64,000 nt of DNA from DATEBA01 sp035288045 (lineage in GTDB: Bacteria; Actinomycetota; UBA4738; HRBIN12). A model generated the notes under the pieces. That model did not search any database. It had not been told where the DNA came from and saw only the letters and a list, made by a program, of their open reading frames with translations. The stretch lies in contig DATEBA010000023.1 of assembly GCA_035288045.1 (NCBI GenBank), positions 1-64,000 on the forward strand. The letters run 5' to 3'. This document shows positions 33,389 to 43,932 of the stretch, one piece after another (positions within the stretch are counted from its first letter, which is position 1; every line of letters starts with the position of its first letter). Position numbers and translations under genes: made by a program.

Positions 33389-34540
33389 GAGCGCCGAATA
33401 TCGGACGAGCGCCTCGCGTTCCTCGACAAGCTGAAGGTCGTCCTCATCGCGGCGATCATCGCCGCGCACGGCGTCAACAACTACACCGAGTACGGGGGCT
33501 GGGCCTACCAGGAGGTGCGTGAGGTCGGCATCTCCGACGCGGCCGACACGGTCTTCGTAGCGATTGCCGGCGTCGGCAGGTTTCCTCATGGGCCTGTTCT
33601 TCTTCATCGCGGGCCTCCTCACGCCTGGGGGCTATCGCGGAAGGGTCCCGGACGCTTCGTGCGGGACCGGCTCGTTCGCCTGGGCATCCCGCTCGCGGCG
33701 TTCACGGTCGTGCTGTGGCCTCTACTGGTCTTCGCCCTCCGCGAACCGATACAGCATCTCGGGTCTTACTGGTACCGGTTCACGCACTCGGAGCCGTTCC
33801 TCGACAACGGACCGCTGTGGTTCCTCGGAGTGCTCCTGATCTACTCGCTCGCGTACGCAGGCAGGTGGCAGTTGCGCTCGACGCGCCTCGAGCCGCTGGA
33901 CGAGCGAGCGTCTCGGACGATCGGCCCGATGCGCGAGCTCCGCGGCCGGCACCTCATCGTCGTCGGAGCCGGCATCGCGGCCGCGACCTTCGTCGTGCGT
34001 CTGCAGTTCCCGCTCAACACCCCGCAGGTCGGTAACCTACACATCTGGGAATGGTCCCAATGCGCGGGGATGTTCGCCCTCGGGACCGCAAGCGCCAGGT
34101 GGGGATGGCTCCAACCCATCGACGACCGCCCGCGGCGTGGAGCCGGTGTCATCGCGCTTGCGGCGGCCCTGTCGCTCGCCGCGCTGATCGTCTCGGCCGA
34201 CGCGCTCGGCCTCACCGAGGAGCCGTTCCTGGGCGGATGGGGCTGGCCCGCGCTCGCGCTCGCGGCGATCGACGGTCGCCGTCGCCGCGTCCGTATGGCT
34301 CCTTGCGTTCGCTCAACGGCGACTGGATCGACAGGGCCCGTTCGCGAAGGCGCTCGCGAGGAGCTCCTACGCTGACTTCGTGCTGCAGGGTCCGGTCCTC
34401 ATCGGACTCGCGCTCCTGCTGCGGACCCTCGACCTGCCCGCTGAGATCAAGGCGGTCGTTGTTGCCTCGGTGGCGTCGTCGCCTCCTTCGCGCTCGCCCG
34501 GCCGCTGGTGACCCGAACGCGTCTCGGTCGGATCCTCTGA
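33389..34540 (+). pseudogene. Acyltransferase family 3 membrane protein, frameshifted
   Basis: Pieces in different frames together give an acyltransferase-3 (OafA-like) protein of about 380 residues. They are FLDKLKVVLIAAIIAAHGVNN, then GFLMGLFFFIAGLLTPG, then KGPGRFVRDRLVRLGIPLA up to GGWGWPALALAA. After those come TVAVAASVWLLAFAQRRLDRQ and VLQGPVLIGLALLLRTL, then GVVASFALARPLVTRTR and a stop at 34540. Frame changes occur near 33580, 33630, 34265 and 34475. No start codon is evident in the first frame. It is decayed, or the sequence has several indels. Confidence 0.75.
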
Positions 34541-34640
34541 GTAGCGTTGCTCGTGTCGGAGGGCGATCCGAACCCTGTGCACACGCATCCTGAGAGGGGA
34601 ACTCTTGGTGCTCCGATAGCTCACGCCTTCCACGAAGAAA

Positions 34641-34664
34641 GGGAGCCCACTGAAGTGGGCTCCC
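34641..34664 (-). terminator. Rho-independent terminator of the ABM-domain gene
   Basis: GGGAGCCCACT and AGTGGGCTCCC form a perfect 11-base-pair hairpin. On the minus strand it is followed by TTTCTTCG, and it lies 69 bases after the gene stop at 34733. It could also stop read-through from the + strand pseudogene. Confidence 0.75.
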
Positions 34665-34732
34665 CTCCCTGACCGGCCGCGCTTATGCAGCGCACGGGCA
34701 CGGTCGGCGAACTACCGGACGGTCTTTGTCTG

Positions 34733-35038
34733 TCAAACCTTCGCGGGTATGCCCTCGTAGAAGGCGAGGTCGCCTATCTGGTTCGACCGAAGCTCGACCC
34801 GATCGTCGATGTTCTCGCGTACCCAGCTCGCGGCCACGGGGACCGACGAATCGGCGTCCTTGCGTGTCTCCCACAGGCTGAGCGACAGGCATGTCTTGTC
34901 ACCAAGGTCGGCAAGGCCGTACCGGATGAACCCGGGCTGGTCCCGGAACGTCCGCAGCATGCCGTCCTGGGCAACGTCGGCGAGCTCCTGAAAGGAGCCC
35001 TTCTTGATCTCGTATGTTGCGACGCGCACGTGCTTCAT
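34733..35038 (-). CDS. Antibiotic biosynthesis monooxygenase (ABM)-like small protein
   Basis: The 101-residue protein has a dimeric alpha/beta-barrel (ABM/EthD-like) pattern: MKHVRVATYEIKKGSFQELADV, then QPGFIRYGLADLGDKTCLSLSLWETRKDADS. This fold includes quinol monooxygenases and stress proteins. A strong AGGAGAAC site precedes the ATG at 35038. The gene stands alone with its own terminator. Function uncertain. Confidence 0.75.
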   Translation of the reverse strand: MKHVRVATYEIKKGSFQELADVAQDGMLRTFRDQPGFIRYGLADLGDKTCLSLSLWETRKDADSSVPVAASWVRENIDDRVELRSNQIGDLAFYEGIPAKV

Positions 35039-35576
35039 GCGTGTTCTCCTTTGCTCGTCGTGCCCCTGACCAACCGGGGCCAACGTGAGCCAGATTCGAG
35101 CGGAACGCGCTCGGGGTATCAAGCCTTCGCTGGAACCAGCGATGGGACTAGATCGGCGGAGGCGATTCCCCGTGAGTCCCTTCGTCTCCCCTCAGGTACG
35201 GGGTATCGCGTCTTTCTCAAGTATACGTCTTTGTCGCGTGGTCACGACGGGGTTCAGCCGCAGGGCACTTCCGGCCTGGAACACAGTCTACTCAGCCTCG
35301 CGGGAGCAGACGGTCTCAACCTAAACCGCCCACTCGAGGTGGTGCTATGCGAGTACCACGGCCTTCAAGGGCCTTCGCCCGTCGGGCCGTCACAGAGCGA
35401 GCAAAGGGGATCCTCGCGGAGCGGCATCGGTCGACGAGAGGCAGGCGTTCCCGATGCTGCGCGAACCAGCACGCGAACGGAATCGCAAGTTCACCGATTG
35501 GGTCTGAGCCTCACCCATCAGCCGCGCGACAGGAAGGCGCTGGTCAAAGCGGACTCGGCGGTGTACGTACGGTTCG
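35039..35576. other. 538-base stretch without a recognisable gene
   Basis: No frame on either strand in this interval looks like protein: frames are short or are antisense artefacts. I tested by eye for conserved signatures of RNase P RNA, tmRNA and the signal recognition particle RNA and found none. It contains the leader of the ABM-like gene on one side and the tRNA on the other. A GTGTACGTACGG motif near 35561-35572 is palindromic in its core. Confidence 0.6.
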
Positions 35577-35662
<86 letters not shown>

Positions 35663-35700
35663 GGCGCAGCACGGGATTCTACCAAGGGGGCTCGCGGACC

Positions 35701-35934
35701 CTACGGGAGCCACTGCCAGGCCAGCCAGAAGGTGCACACGGTGAAGATGACGGCGGTCGCCACGGTGATCTTGTCCAGACGCCGCTCCAGGGCGGTTCCC
35801 CCCGTAAGGGTCCCGCCGCCCCCGAACATGTCCGACAGGCCGCTCCCCTTGCCCGAGTGGAGAAGGATGAACAGCACGAGGAACAGCGCCGATACGATCT
35901 CCAGCACGATCACGATGGTGTTGACGATCCTCAC
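35701..35934 (-). CDS. secG: Preprotein translocase subunit SecG
   Basis: SecG is the small third subunit of the SecYEG channel. The 77-residue protein has two transmembrane helices (about 5-25 and 55-75) joined by the conserved loop LHSGKGSGLSDMFGGG. It starts with GTG, preceded by GGAG. It is 15 bases after oppF, while in many actinobacteria secG follows tpiA directly; here the opp operon intervenes. Confidence 0.93.
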   Translation of the reverse strand: MRIVNTIVIVLEIVSALFLVLFILLHSGKGSGLSDMFGGGGTLTGGTALERRLDKITVATAVIFTVCTFWLAWQWLP

Positions 35935-35949
35935 GATGGGCTCCGGTCT

Positions 35950-36995
<1,046 letters not shown>

Positions 36996-36999
<4 letters not shown>

Positions 37000-38003
37000 C
37001 GGGCGGCCACCTCCTCGCGGAAGATCCGCTCCCTCTCGGCGAAGGTGAGGTGGCAGGCCGATGCATGGCTCCCCTCGATCGGCAGCAGCTCCGGCGGGTC
37101 TGTCCGGCAGACGTCCATCACGTGCGGACACCGCGGGCTGAAGGGGCAGCCCGGCGGTACGTAGATGAGCGAGGGTGGAAGGCCCTTGATCGGGCGCAGA
37201 CGTCCTCTGGGCGCGTCCAGGCGCGCGATCGAGCCGAGCAGGCCCCACGTGTAGGGATGGTGGCTCCGGTAGTAGATGTCGTCGCGCTCGCCTTCCTCGA
37301 CGATCTTCCCCGCGTACATGACCATGATGTCGTCGCAGTGCTCCGCGACGACCCCGAGGTCGTGGGTGATTATCACCACCGCCGCGTTGAACTCCTGCTT
37401 CAGCCGGTCGATGAGGTCGAGGATCTGAGCCTGCACGGTGACGTCGAGAGCCGTGGTCGGCTCGTCGGCGATCAGCAGGTCGGGGTTGAGCGCGAGTGAC
37501 ATCGCGATCATGGCCCTCTGCCGCATCCCACCGGAGAACTCGTGCGGGTACTGTCTCGCCCGCTCTTGCGGCCTGGGGATCCCCACCAGGTCGAGCAGTC
37601 CCACGGCCCGCTCCCAGGCGTCCTTCTTGTCGACGTTGCCGTGGGCGTGAAACACCTCGGCTACCTGGGCGCCCACACGGTGAACGGGGTTGAGCGCCGT
37701 AAGGGGATCCTGGAAGATCATGCAGATCTCCCGGCCGCGGAGCGAGCGCACCTCCTCCGTTGGGAGCGTCAGTAGATCCTGGCCCCGGAACAGGACCTGA
37801 CCCTCGATCCTGGCGTCCCGAGATGCGATTAGCCCTAGCACCGTGAGGAAGGTGACGCTCTTGCCGGAGCCCGACTCCCCGACCACGCCGAGGGTCTCGC
37901 CTGGGGTCACCTTGAAGGAGACCCCGTCGACGGCCTTCACCAGGCCGTCCTCGGTCGGGAAATGGACCTTCAGGTCCCGGACCTCGAGCAGCGCCTCAGA
38001 CAT
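36996..38003 (-). CDS. oppD: Oligopeptide ABC transporter ATP-binding protein OppD-like
   Basis: The 335-residue second ATPase has Walker A GESGSGKS, MIFQDPLTALNPVHRVG, signature FSGGMRQR, Walker B LLIADEPTTALD, H-loop IITHDLGVVAE, and the C-terminal CPFSPRCPHVMDVC extension. It overlaps oppC by 8 bases and oppF by 4. Substrate could be peptides, nickel or other solutes; the binding protein decides. Confidence 0.93.
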
Positions 38004-38961
38004 TCGCCTCGAGCCGCTGGTGCGGGTCCAGCGCGTCCCTCAGGCCGTCCCCGAGGAAGTTCACGCACAGGGACGTGACGAGGATCATGAGGCCAGGGAA
38101 CCACAGCAGCCACGGCGCGGCCGTGATCTGGTTCCGGGCCTCGGAGAGCATGTTGCCCCACGTGGGGGTAGGAGGCTGAACCCCGAAGCCCAGGAAAGAC
38201 AGCGCGGACTCCGTGAGGATCGCGGCCGCCACAGCCAGGGTCACTCCCACGATTATGGGACCCATGGCGTTCGGGAGTATGTGGCGGAAGATGATCCGAC
38301 GGTTCGACGCGCCGAGCGACCTGGCGGCCTCAACGAACTCCTTCTCCTTGAGAGACAGGAAGAGCCCTCGAACGATGCGCGCCTCCGGCATCCAGAAGAA
38401 CAGAGTGAGGACGATGACGATGTCCCACGGCGTGGGGACCGCGCCCCGCAGGGCGATCGACGCGATCACGAGGGTGACGAGGAACGGGATCGCCAGGAAC
38501 AGGTCGGTCATCCGCATGAGGAGGTTGTCGATCCACCTCCCGTAGTAGCCAGCCAGGGCGCCGACGACCGTCCCGATCACGCCCGCGGACACGGCGACGG
38601 TGATGCCGACGAGGAGCGAGATCCGCCCACCGTAGAGGACCCGCGTGAACTCGTCCCGACCCAGCGTGTCCGTCCCCATCAGGTGAGGCAAGTTTGGCGA
38701 CTGCGTCAGGGCGTCGAGGTTGAGCTGCGCGAACCCGAACGGTGAGATCACTCCTGCCAGGATCGTCGCGAGGGTGATCACGACCAGGATCCCGGCACAC
38801 ACGATCGCCAGCTTGTGTCGCTTGAACCGGCGCCAGGCGAGCTGGCGCTGGGTCATGGTCTGGGTGGCGACCTCCGGGAGCCCCATTGGACCCGTGGCGG
38901 CCGGGGCTTCGTCGAGGTCGCCCGCCCGCCCCGGACGTTCCTCGTCCAGGTCGTCACGCAT
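37996..38961 (-). CDS. oppC: Oligopeptide ABC transporter permease OppC-like
   Basis: The 321-residue permease has a long cytoplasmic N terminus (to about residue 45), six transmembrane helices and the EAA loop EAARSLGASNRRIIFRHILPN that contacts the ATPase. The MGTDTLGRDEFTRVLYGGRISL segment is typical of OppC/DppC. It overlaps oppB and oppD by 8 bases each. Confidence 0.93.
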   Translation of the reverse strand: MRDDLDEERPGRAGDLDEAPAATGPMGLPEVATQTMTQRQLAWRRFKRHKLAIVCAGILVVITLATILAGVISPFGFAQLNLDALTQSPNLPHLMGTDTLGRDEFTRVLYGGRISLLVGITVAVSAGVIGTVVGALAGYYGRWIDNLLMRMTDLFLAIPFLVTLVIASIALRGAVPTPWDIVIVLTLFFWMPEARIVRGLFLSLKEKEFVEAARSLGASNRRIIFRHILPNAMGPIIVGVTLAVAAAILTESALSFLGFGVQPPTPTWGNMLSEARNQITAAPWLLWFPGLMILVTSLCVNFLGDGLRDALDPHQRLEANV

Positions 38962-39931
38962 AGCGGATCCTAGGGTCGAGCGCCGCGTACATGATGTCCG
39001 CGACGAGGTTGAACAGGATGACGAACGTCACCGTGACCATGACCCACGGCAGAACGACGGTGTAGTCGCCGAGATCGATGGCGCTGATGAACAGCCGTCC
39101 CATCCCCGGCCAGGAGAAGATCGTCTCGGTGATGATCAGGCCGCCGGCGATGCTGCCGACGTCCAGGGCCACCTGGGTCGTGAGCGGGATCAGAGCATTC
39201 CGCATCCCGTGCCGGACGAGGACCCGGCGTTCCCTCACGCCCTTCGCTCGGGCCGTCCGGAGGAAGTCCGACTGGAGCACCTCCAGCATGCTGGCCCGCA
39301 TGTACCGGCTGTACACGGCGATGATCTGCACAGCGAGGACGATGGTGGGGAGCGTGATGTGCTGCAGCCGGTCGACGATGTCGAACCCCTCTACCCCGGG
39401 CGTGCTCATTCCGGTCGTGTAGAAGATGGGTTTCGTCAGCCCGAACCACCTCGTCAGGTACACGCCAAGGATGAGCTGCAGCATCAGGGCGAACCAGAAG
39501 GTCGGCATCGAGAGACCGAGGAAGGCCGCGCCGGTGGCCAGGTAGTCGAAGAAGGAGTACTGCCGCAGCGCCGAGTAGATCCCGACCCCCACCCCGATCA
39601 GCAGCGAGACGCCGACCCCCGCGAGCCCGAGGAGGATCGTGTTCCCGAGCGCCTCCATCATGTCGGGGTAGACCGGTCGGTTCGTGATGATCGAATTGCC
39701 CCAGTCGCCCTGGACGAAGTCGCCGAGCCAGCTCAGGTACTGCACCACGGGAGGTCTGTCCAGACCCAAGTCGATCCGGAGCTGGACGAGGTCTTCCGGC
39801 CGGAACCGGGGGCTCAGAGACACCGCCGCCACCGGGTCGGTGGTCGCCTTGATGACGACGAAGACCAGCACGCTCGAGATGAGGAGGACCGGGATCGAGA
39901 AGAGCGCCCTGCGAACGACGTATCGCCACAT
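38954..39931 (-). CDS. oppB: Oligopeptide ABC transporter permease OppB-like
   Basis: The 325-residue permease has six transmembrane helices, the periplasmic LGLDRPPVVQYLSWLGDFVQGDWG segment and the cytoplasmic EAA-type loop RTARAKGVRERRVLVRHGMRN. It pairs with OppC. It begins 130 bases after oppA, with a strong hairpin between them. Confidence 0.93.
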   Translation of the reverse strand: MWRYVVRRALFSIPVLLISSVLVFVVIKATTDPVAAVSLSPRFRPEDLVQLRIDLGLDRPPVVQYLSWLGDFVQGDWGNSIITNRPVYPDMMEALGNTILLGLAGVGVSLLIGVGVGIYSALRQYSFFDYLATGAAFLGLSMPTFWFALMLQLILGVYLTRWFGLTKPIFYTTGMSTPGVEGFDIVDRLQHITLPTIVLAVQIIAVYSRYMRASMLEVLQSDFLRTARAKGVRERRVLVRHGMRNALIPLTTQVALDVGSIAGGLIITETIFSWPGMGRLFISAIDLGDYTVVLPWVMVTVTFVILFNLVADIMYAALDPRIRYA

Positions 39932-40008
39932 TGTTCCTGGTCAGCCCCGATCCCCGGTTGACCGCATTATAGGAGCACGCACCCAGGTTCGCGGTCAGCC
40001 CGATAAGA

Positions 40009-40043
40009 GGATCCGGCGGGCCCCTCTTCGGCCCGCCGGATCC
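40009..40043 (-). terminator. Strong hairpin between oppA and oppB
   Basis: GGATCCGGCGGGCC and its exact complement form a 14-base-pair stem with a 7-base loop, 19 bases after the oppA stop. On the minus strand it is followed by TCTTATC, a weak T run. It probably gives partial termination, so that more binding protein than permease is made, or protects the oppA mRNA 3' end. Confidence 0.6.
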
Positions 40044-40061
40044 CTCGATCCGTCTCCCCGT

Positions 40062-41786
40062 CTACGCCTCGACCGCGTACCAGTCGTACATGTTGAAGTA
40101 CGGCGAGTAGACATGGGTCGCGTAGAGGTCGAGGGGGCCCCCCACCGTGTCGGCGCGCCAGATCATCACGCTCGGCAAGAGGTACATGGGCAGGGACACG
40201 GCGTCTTCTCGAAGTATCTCCTGGACCTGCGTCGCGAGCTCGATGCGCTTTGCGGTGTCCACCTCCGCGTCGAGCTCCTTCATGAGCGCGTCGTTCTCCG
40301 GGTTGCAGTAGTGGTTCCAGTTGCCGCCCGCGTACTCGTTCTCCTCAGTCGGGAGGTAGTCACACCCGAACGCGAAGAGGATCGTCCCCGCGGGGGTGCC
40401 GGCCGAGGCGTAGTCGCAGACGTGGACCAGACCGCGCGGACAGACCCGGCCGAAGTAGACCCCGGAGCCGTAGTTCTCGATGTCGAGCTCGAACCCGGCC
40501 GGCTTGGCGGCCTCCTTGAAGATCTGCTGCGCCGCCTCACGACGCGTGTTCCCTGTGTTCGCGGAGATCGTCAGGACGAGCGGCTGCCCGTCCTTCTCGC
40601 ACGGTGCGTTGGGCACGCCCGAGCAGTCCCAGCCGGCGCCCTCGAGGAGCTCGATCGCGTGCGCCGGATCGTAGGTCACGTCCTCGAAGACGGGCTGGCA
40701 CCAGGGCCCGAGGCCGGGGATGTATTGGGGACAGTTCACGAGCTCGGCGTCCGGGTTGTTCAGCTTGATGAGGGCATCGAGCACCGCCTGGCGATCTAGT
40801 GCGAACAGCAGCGCCTCCCGCACGACAGGATCGTCGAGCGGCGGCTTGTCGTTCGTGAACCACATCATGTCGTTGTACGGGGTCGTTCCACCGACGGCGG
40901 TCACCCCCGGGTCGGCCGCGACCTGGTCGATCAAGCTCACGTCCGACGCCTGCGGGTTTATCGCCACCACCTCGCGATTGAGGAGGGCGTTGATCTCAGC
41001 CGCCTGGTCCTCGATCGGGATCATCGTGACCTGGTCGAGCAGCGGGATCCGGTCCTCGACCCAGAAACTGTCGTTGCGGACGAGGACTGCCTCCTGCTCG
41101 CTCCAGGACTCGAGGATCCAGGGCCCGCCCGAGAACGGGATCTCGTTGACCATGTCCCCGGAGAGGTCGGGCTTCTCGGGGTCCGCGTCGGGGAAGGCCG
41201 CCTTCTCCATCACGAACTCGAAAGCCCCTCCAAAGAGGGCCGGCCAGTCCGCGTAGGTCGTCTTGAAGTTGAGGACCGCCGTCAGCGGATCGGAGCAGTC
41301 GATCGACTCGATCTGGTCGTACCCCACCTTGTAGTACGTCCCCTTGGTGTTGAGGAACGCCCGCCACGTGAAGTCCCAGTCCTCACACGTGATCGGGGAC
41401 CCGTCGTCCCACACCGCGTCGGGGTTCAGGTGGTACGTGACCGTGAACGGGTCCTCGGTCACCCCTCCGTTCTCGACGCTCGGCACTTCGGTCACGAGCG
41501 GTCCCACGACGAAGTTGCCATCCAGGTCGATCTCCAGCGCTCGCGGAGTGAGGTGGTAGCTGACCGACTGCGCGGCCCACGACAGCGAGGCACACGAGGT
41601 CACCACGAGGTTGATGCACTTGGGCCACTGTTCCGCGCCCACGACGAGACTGCCGCCGACCGGACCCTCGGTCCCCGTGGGCTCGGTCGTTTCCGGCGTC
41701 GTCGTGTCCGCTTTGCACGCGGCGGCCACCAAGGCAAGTACTGCGGCCAGCGCGAGGAACCTCCCTAGGAACGTATGTCTCCTCAT
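40062..41786 (-). CDS. oppA: Oligopeptide ABC transporter substrate-binding lipoprotein
   Basis: The 574-residue extracytoplasmic binding protein has a lipoprotein signal (AAAC, C24), a Thr/Pro/Glu linker and the family-5 solute-binding fold, with VTYHLNPDAVWDDGSPITCEDW as the recognisable segment. Extra cysteine pairs in the domain suggest disulfides. The ATG follows AAGGAGGAGG. A promoter lies at 41817-41846. It heads oppABCDF. The ligand is unknown. Confidence 0.92.
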   Translation of the reverse strand: MRRHTFLGRFLALAAVLALVAAACKADTTTPETTEPTGTEGPVGGSLVVGAEQWPKCINLVVTSCASLSWAAQSVSYHLTPRALEIDLDGNFVVGPLVTEVPSVENGGVTEDPFTVTYHLNPDAVWDDGSPITCEDWDFTWRAFLNTKGTYYKVGYDQIESIDCSDPLTAVLNFKTTYADWPALFGGAFEFVMEKAAFPDADPEKPDLSGDMVNEIPFSGGPWILESWSEQEAVLVRNDSFWVEDRIPLLDQVTMIPIEDQAAEINALLNREVVAINPQASDVSLIDQVAADPGVTAVGGTTPYNDMMWFTNDKPPLDDPVVREALLFALDRQAVLDALIKLNNPDAELVNCPQYIPGLGPWCQPVFEDVTYDPAHAIELLEGAGWDCSGVPNAPCEKDGQPLVLTISANTGNTRREAAQQIFKEAAKPAGFELDIENYGSGVYFGRVCPRGLVHVCDYASAGTPAGTILFAFGCDYLPTEENEYAGGNWNHYCNPENDALMKELDAEVDTAKRIELATQVQEILREDAVSLPMYLLPSVMIWRADTVGGPLDLYATHVYSPYFNMYDWYAVEA

Positions 41787-41816
41787 ACCCGTCCTCCTCC
41801 TTGCAGCGACGAGCGA

Positions 41817-41846
41817 AGCTTATCCGGGGCCCGAGCCCCCGGGCAA
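41817..41846 (-). promoter_or_regulatory. Candidate promoter of the opp operon
   Basis: On the minus strand, TTGCCC (-35) and TAAGCT (-10) are separated by 18 bases, ending 30 bases before the oppA start. The spacer contains the inverted repeat GGGGC-TCGG-GCCCC, a possible operator. Moderate to weak support. Confidence 0.35.
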
Positions 41847-41896
41847 ACGCCCCACATGGCTTTACGCAGGAGCCGGGCGGCGCGGCTTGACCGGCC

Positions 41897-43159
41897 TCAG
41901 CCGGCCAGGATCCTCGTCACGCGTGGCAGGATCTGGGCGCCCCTGAGCTTGCCCAGCGAGCCCGACGCGCACACTCGCTCACCGAACGTTCCCGAGCCGT
42001 CCGCACCGACCCCGGCGCCGCTCACCAGGAGGGGAACGGGGTCGGCGGTGTGGGCCCTTCGGACGCACGAGGTGGCGTGGTCGGCCGTCACGGCCATGAC
42101 CGTGCGCCGCGGATCTACGAGGGGCAGCACCTCACCGAAGAACGCGCGGTCGATCAGGGCGATGGCGTCGCGCTTGTCCTCGGCGCGGCCGTCGTGGGCG
42201 GGGACGTCGGGGCCCTTGATGTGCACGTAGACAGCGTCGAAGCCGTCCAGAGCCTCCGCCGCCAGGAGCGCCCACGCTGCGTAGTCCGCCTCGGCCGCGA
42301 GGCGCGGGGCCTCCACCGTCGCCATCCCCAGCAGCATCGCGATGCCTCTCTCCACCGGCATCTCCACGAAGCACCCCCAGCTCGGCCCGAAGCGCTCTCG
42401 GATCGGCTCGAGAGCGGGAAGTCTGCTGCCGCCGTCGCGCGTGAGCACGAGGTTGGCGGGGAGCCGGCCCGCGCGACGCCTGGCCGTGTTGATCTCGGAG
42501 GCGTCCAGGATCCGCGCGGACCCTTCGACGAACGCGTTCGTCAGGTCCGCGGCACGTCGGGCCTCCTGCGTGTCCTCGAGCGGCTCGCAGCGCGCGACCT
42601 CGCTCTCGAAGGTCTCGAGCGCCACTCCGAGGTGTCCCTCCTTGCGATACGCGGGGTCGGTGTTGCTCACCTCGCCCGAGAGCGCGCCCTCGTCGGCACG
42701 GATCACGAGCGCGCCACGGTGCTCGACGGTCGCGCGGAGCGCGAAGCCCGCGCCGGGAAGCGCAAGCTCATCGTTCACCTCGGCAGCGAGGACCGTGGCC
42801 TCATCCGACGACAGGTCGCGGCCGACCCGGCGGTCGATGATCCTCGGCCAATCCGCGGTGGCGAAGTTGATCCGGAAGGCGAGGTCGCCGTCGCCGAACT
42901 CCATCCCCGAGCCGACCGCCTCCAAGACACCCCGCCCGGGATGCTCCTCCGAAGGGTCGTAGCCGAGGATCCCGAAGACGCCGACGTCCGACTCCGGGGC
43001 TATGCCCGGACCGGCGGTGACCACCGTCCCCGTCGCGCCGCGCTCGGCCAGCCCGTCCAGGAAGGGGGTCTCCGCCGCCTCGAGCGGCGTGAGACCGTCG
43101 AGCTCGGGGATCGGGTCGTCGCCGAGCCCATCGAGACAGACGTAGAGGAGGCTGTTCAC
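41897..43159 (-). CDS. apgM: Cofactor-independent phosphoglycerate mutase, archaeal type
   Basis: ApgM interconverts 3- and 2-phosphoglycerate in glycolysis and gluconeogenesis. The 420-residue member of the alkaline phosphatase superfamily has the metal-binding VCLDGLGDDP (D10), the phospho-acceptor serine in APESDVGVFGILGYDP (S57), HIKGPDVPAHDG, and TADHATSC near the C terminus. The GTG start lies 5 bases after the tpiA stop; the longer frame upstream is antisense to tpiA. It completes a run from gap to 2-phosphoglycerate. Confidence 0.92.
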   Translation of the reverse strand: MNSLLYVCLDGLGDDPIPELDGLTPLEAAETPFLDGLAERGATGTVVTAGPGIAPESDVGVFGILGYDPSEEHPGRGVLEAVGSGMEFGDGDLAFRINFATADWPRIIDRRVGRDLSSDEATVLAAEVNDELALPGAGFALRATVEHRGALVIRADEGALSGEVSNTDPAYRKEGHLGVALETFESEVARCEPLEDTQEARRAADLTNAFVEGSARILDASEINTARRRAGRLPANLVLTRDGGSRLPALEPIRERFGPSWGCFVEMPVERGIAMLLGMATVEAPRLAAEADYAAWALLAAEALDGFDAVYVHIKGPDVPAHDGRAEDKRDAIALIDRAFFGEVLPLVDPRRTVMAVTADHATSCVRRAHTADPVPLLVSGAGVGADGSGTFGERVCASGSLGKLRGAQILPRVTRILAG

Positions 43160-43164
43160 GCGCC

Positions 43165-43932
43165 TTACCGGTACTTCACGATGAGCGCCAGCTCTTCGGG
43201 ATCCAGGCTCGCGCCCCCGACGAGCGCACCGTCGATGTCGGGGTGCGCCATGAATCCTCGGATGTTGCCGGCCTTCACGCTGCCGCCGTACTGGATCCTC
43301 GCGGCGTCGGCAATCTCTTTCGACGACAGCTCTTCGATGGTCCCGCGGATCAGCCCCGCGACCTCCCCCGCGTCGGCCGGCTCGGCGTTCCTTCCGGTGC
43401 CGATCGCCCAGATCGGTTCGTAGGCAACCACGATGGACGTCATCTGCTCGGGCGTGAGCTTCTCGAGTCCGGCGCGGACCTGTCCCGCAACCCTCTCGTG
43501 GGTCCGGCCGGAGTCTCTCTCCTCCAGGGTCTCCCCGACGCACAGGATTGGGGTCATCCCGTGGGCGAATACCGCGCGCACCTTCCCGTTCACGAAGTCG
43601 TCGGTCTCGCCGAACAGCTCCCGCCGTTCCGAGTGGCCGCAGATCACGTAGCGGACCTTAAGGGCCTCGAGCATGGCCGGCGAGATCTCCCCCGTGAACG
43701 CGCCCTTCTCCTCGGGGTGCACGTTCTGCGCGCCGAGCCCGTAGAGCAGCCGGTCGGAGTCGATCAGCGTCTGCACGGCGCGGAGCGCCGTGAAAGGTGG
43801 ACAGATCACGACCTCCACGCGCTCGGCGTCGTCGCGGTCGAGCAGGTACGAGAGCTTCTGCACCGCCTGGATGGCCTCCAGGTGCGTCTTGTGCATCTTC
43901 CAGTTGGCGGCGACGATCGGCCTCCGAGCCAT
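43165..43932 (-). CDS. tpiA: Triosephosphate isomerase
   Basis: TpiA interconverts dihydroxyacetone phosphate and glyceraldehyde 3-phosphate. The 255-residue TIM barrel has NWKMHK (K12), CGHSERR (H100), AYEPIWAIGTG (E172) and GGSVKAGN. The ATG directly follows the pgk stop with no gap. Confidence 0.97.
   Translation of the reverse strand: MARRPIVAANWKMHKTHLEAIQAVQKLSYLLDRDDAERVEVVICPPFTALRAVQTLIDSDRLLYGLGAQNVHPEEKGAFTGEISPAMLEALKVRYVICGHSERRELFGETDDFVNGKVRAVFAHGMTPILCVGETLEERDSGRTHERVAGQVRAGLEKLTPEQMTSIVVAYEPIWAIGTGRNAEPADAGEVAGLIRGTIEELSSKEIADAARIQYGGSVKAGNIRGFMAHPDIDGALVGGASLDPEELALIVKYR

Noticed and set aside
35556..35576. Group II intron remnant, from the similarity of CGTACGGTTCG to a conserved intron motif
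   Set aside because: Only about ten bases match, no domain V hairpin or reverse transcriptase gene is present, and the tRNA begins immediately afterwards.
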